Notes under the pieces: model-generated | Told to the model about the DNA's origin: nothing | What the model saw: the letters and a program-made list of their open reading frames with translations, nothing else | Database searches by the model: none | Shown here: in pieces, positions 63,864 to 64,000 of the stretch | How positions within the stretch are numbered: position 1 is the stretch's first letter | Layout of the letters: every line of letters starts with the position of its first letter | Position numbers and translations under genes: made by a program | Source of the DNA: VRUE01 sp963805475 | GTDB lineage: Bacteria; Actinomycetota; Thermoleophilia; Solirubrobacterales; 70-9 | Assembly: GCA_963805475.1 (NCBI GenBank) | Contig: CAWDUO010000010.1 | Span: 1-64,000, forward strand | Direction of reading: 5' to 3' | DNA length: 64,000 nt

Positions 63864-64000
63864 CAAACAGTCGAGTTGACATAAGGATACCAGTTCGGCC
63901 CCCCGGAAGATCCGTCCCAGAGTTAAGAAATGCCTGCAAATAAGGGTAAAATGCGACGGCTTTCAGTCACCTTCCACACGGAAGCGCAGACTCCGCGGCG

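Overview
The window joins two stretches of DNA that do not look as if they came from one genome. Bases 1 to about 9418 resemble Planctomycetota. They hold a DUF1559 prepilin-like protein (a hallmark of that phylum), two FG-GAP/UnbV (CRTAC1-type) proteins, a seven-CXXCH multiheme cytochrome c and the remains of an ISKra4-type transposase. Base composition there is visibly less GC-rich than in the rest, and nearly every long gene is broken by single-base frame changes, at least one in a run of G. Bases about 9419 to 64000 are very GC-rich with actinobacterial gene content and order (pknB-pbpA-rodA-pstP-fhaB-fhaA, group 2 PyrF, a GyrA intein at the mycobacterial site). A deep-branching, Thermoleophilia/Solirubrobacter-like actinobacterium is my best guess. 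The join falls inside an FG-GAP gene and at the edge of a strong hairpin, so a chimeric assembly is the simplest explanation.

Layout of the actinobacterial part: a polytopic membrane protein; lipB-lipA; tRNA-Ala(UGC); an acidic protein and a small membrane protein; tRNA-Ala(CGC); a branched-chain amino-acid-type binding protein; an SRPBCC protein and a DHA2 MFS exporter; pyrF; a TetR regulator; a crotonase; metF. From 21.5 to 33.3 kb lies a surface-glycan locus: FemX-like and GNAT acyltransferases, an initiating sugar-phosphate transferase, three glycosyltransferases, a flippase, an O-antigen ligase/polymerase, a LytR_C protein and a CapD/WbpM-type dehydratase. DedA and UppP, which act on the lipid carrier, follow, then purM. 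From 35.9 to 40.1 kb there is a Ser/Thr kinase, an MBL-fold hydrolase and a four-gene operon ending in a ferric-reductase-like membrane protein. From 40.1 to 43.0 kb is a small accessory patch: a GNAT/antitoxin-like pair, a truncated tyrosine recombinase, a DHFR/RibD-like reductase, an HNH protein and a monooxygenase remnant. A large secreted CocE/NonD hydrolase follows. From 45.9 to 54.9 kb is the cell-wall growth and phosphosignalling operon, from a PASTA-less kinase through fhaA, fhaB, pstP, rodA, pbpA and pknB to ddl. The window ends with a CARDB-like protein, pheA, an HNH nuclease, gyrA carrying a 422-residue homing intein, and gyrB.

The most unusual feature is a set of long, often perfect inverted repeats (arms 13 to 26 bp) scattered through the actinobacterial part. 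Two copies, both between convergent genes, share an internal core but have different outer stems and different, still-pairing inner stems. A second group shares an arm resembling GCGTTCCGCTGTTC. Several hairpins lie inside reading frames without breaking them, and one sits where the uppP and purM frames run together with no stop codon. I recognise no published element that matches.
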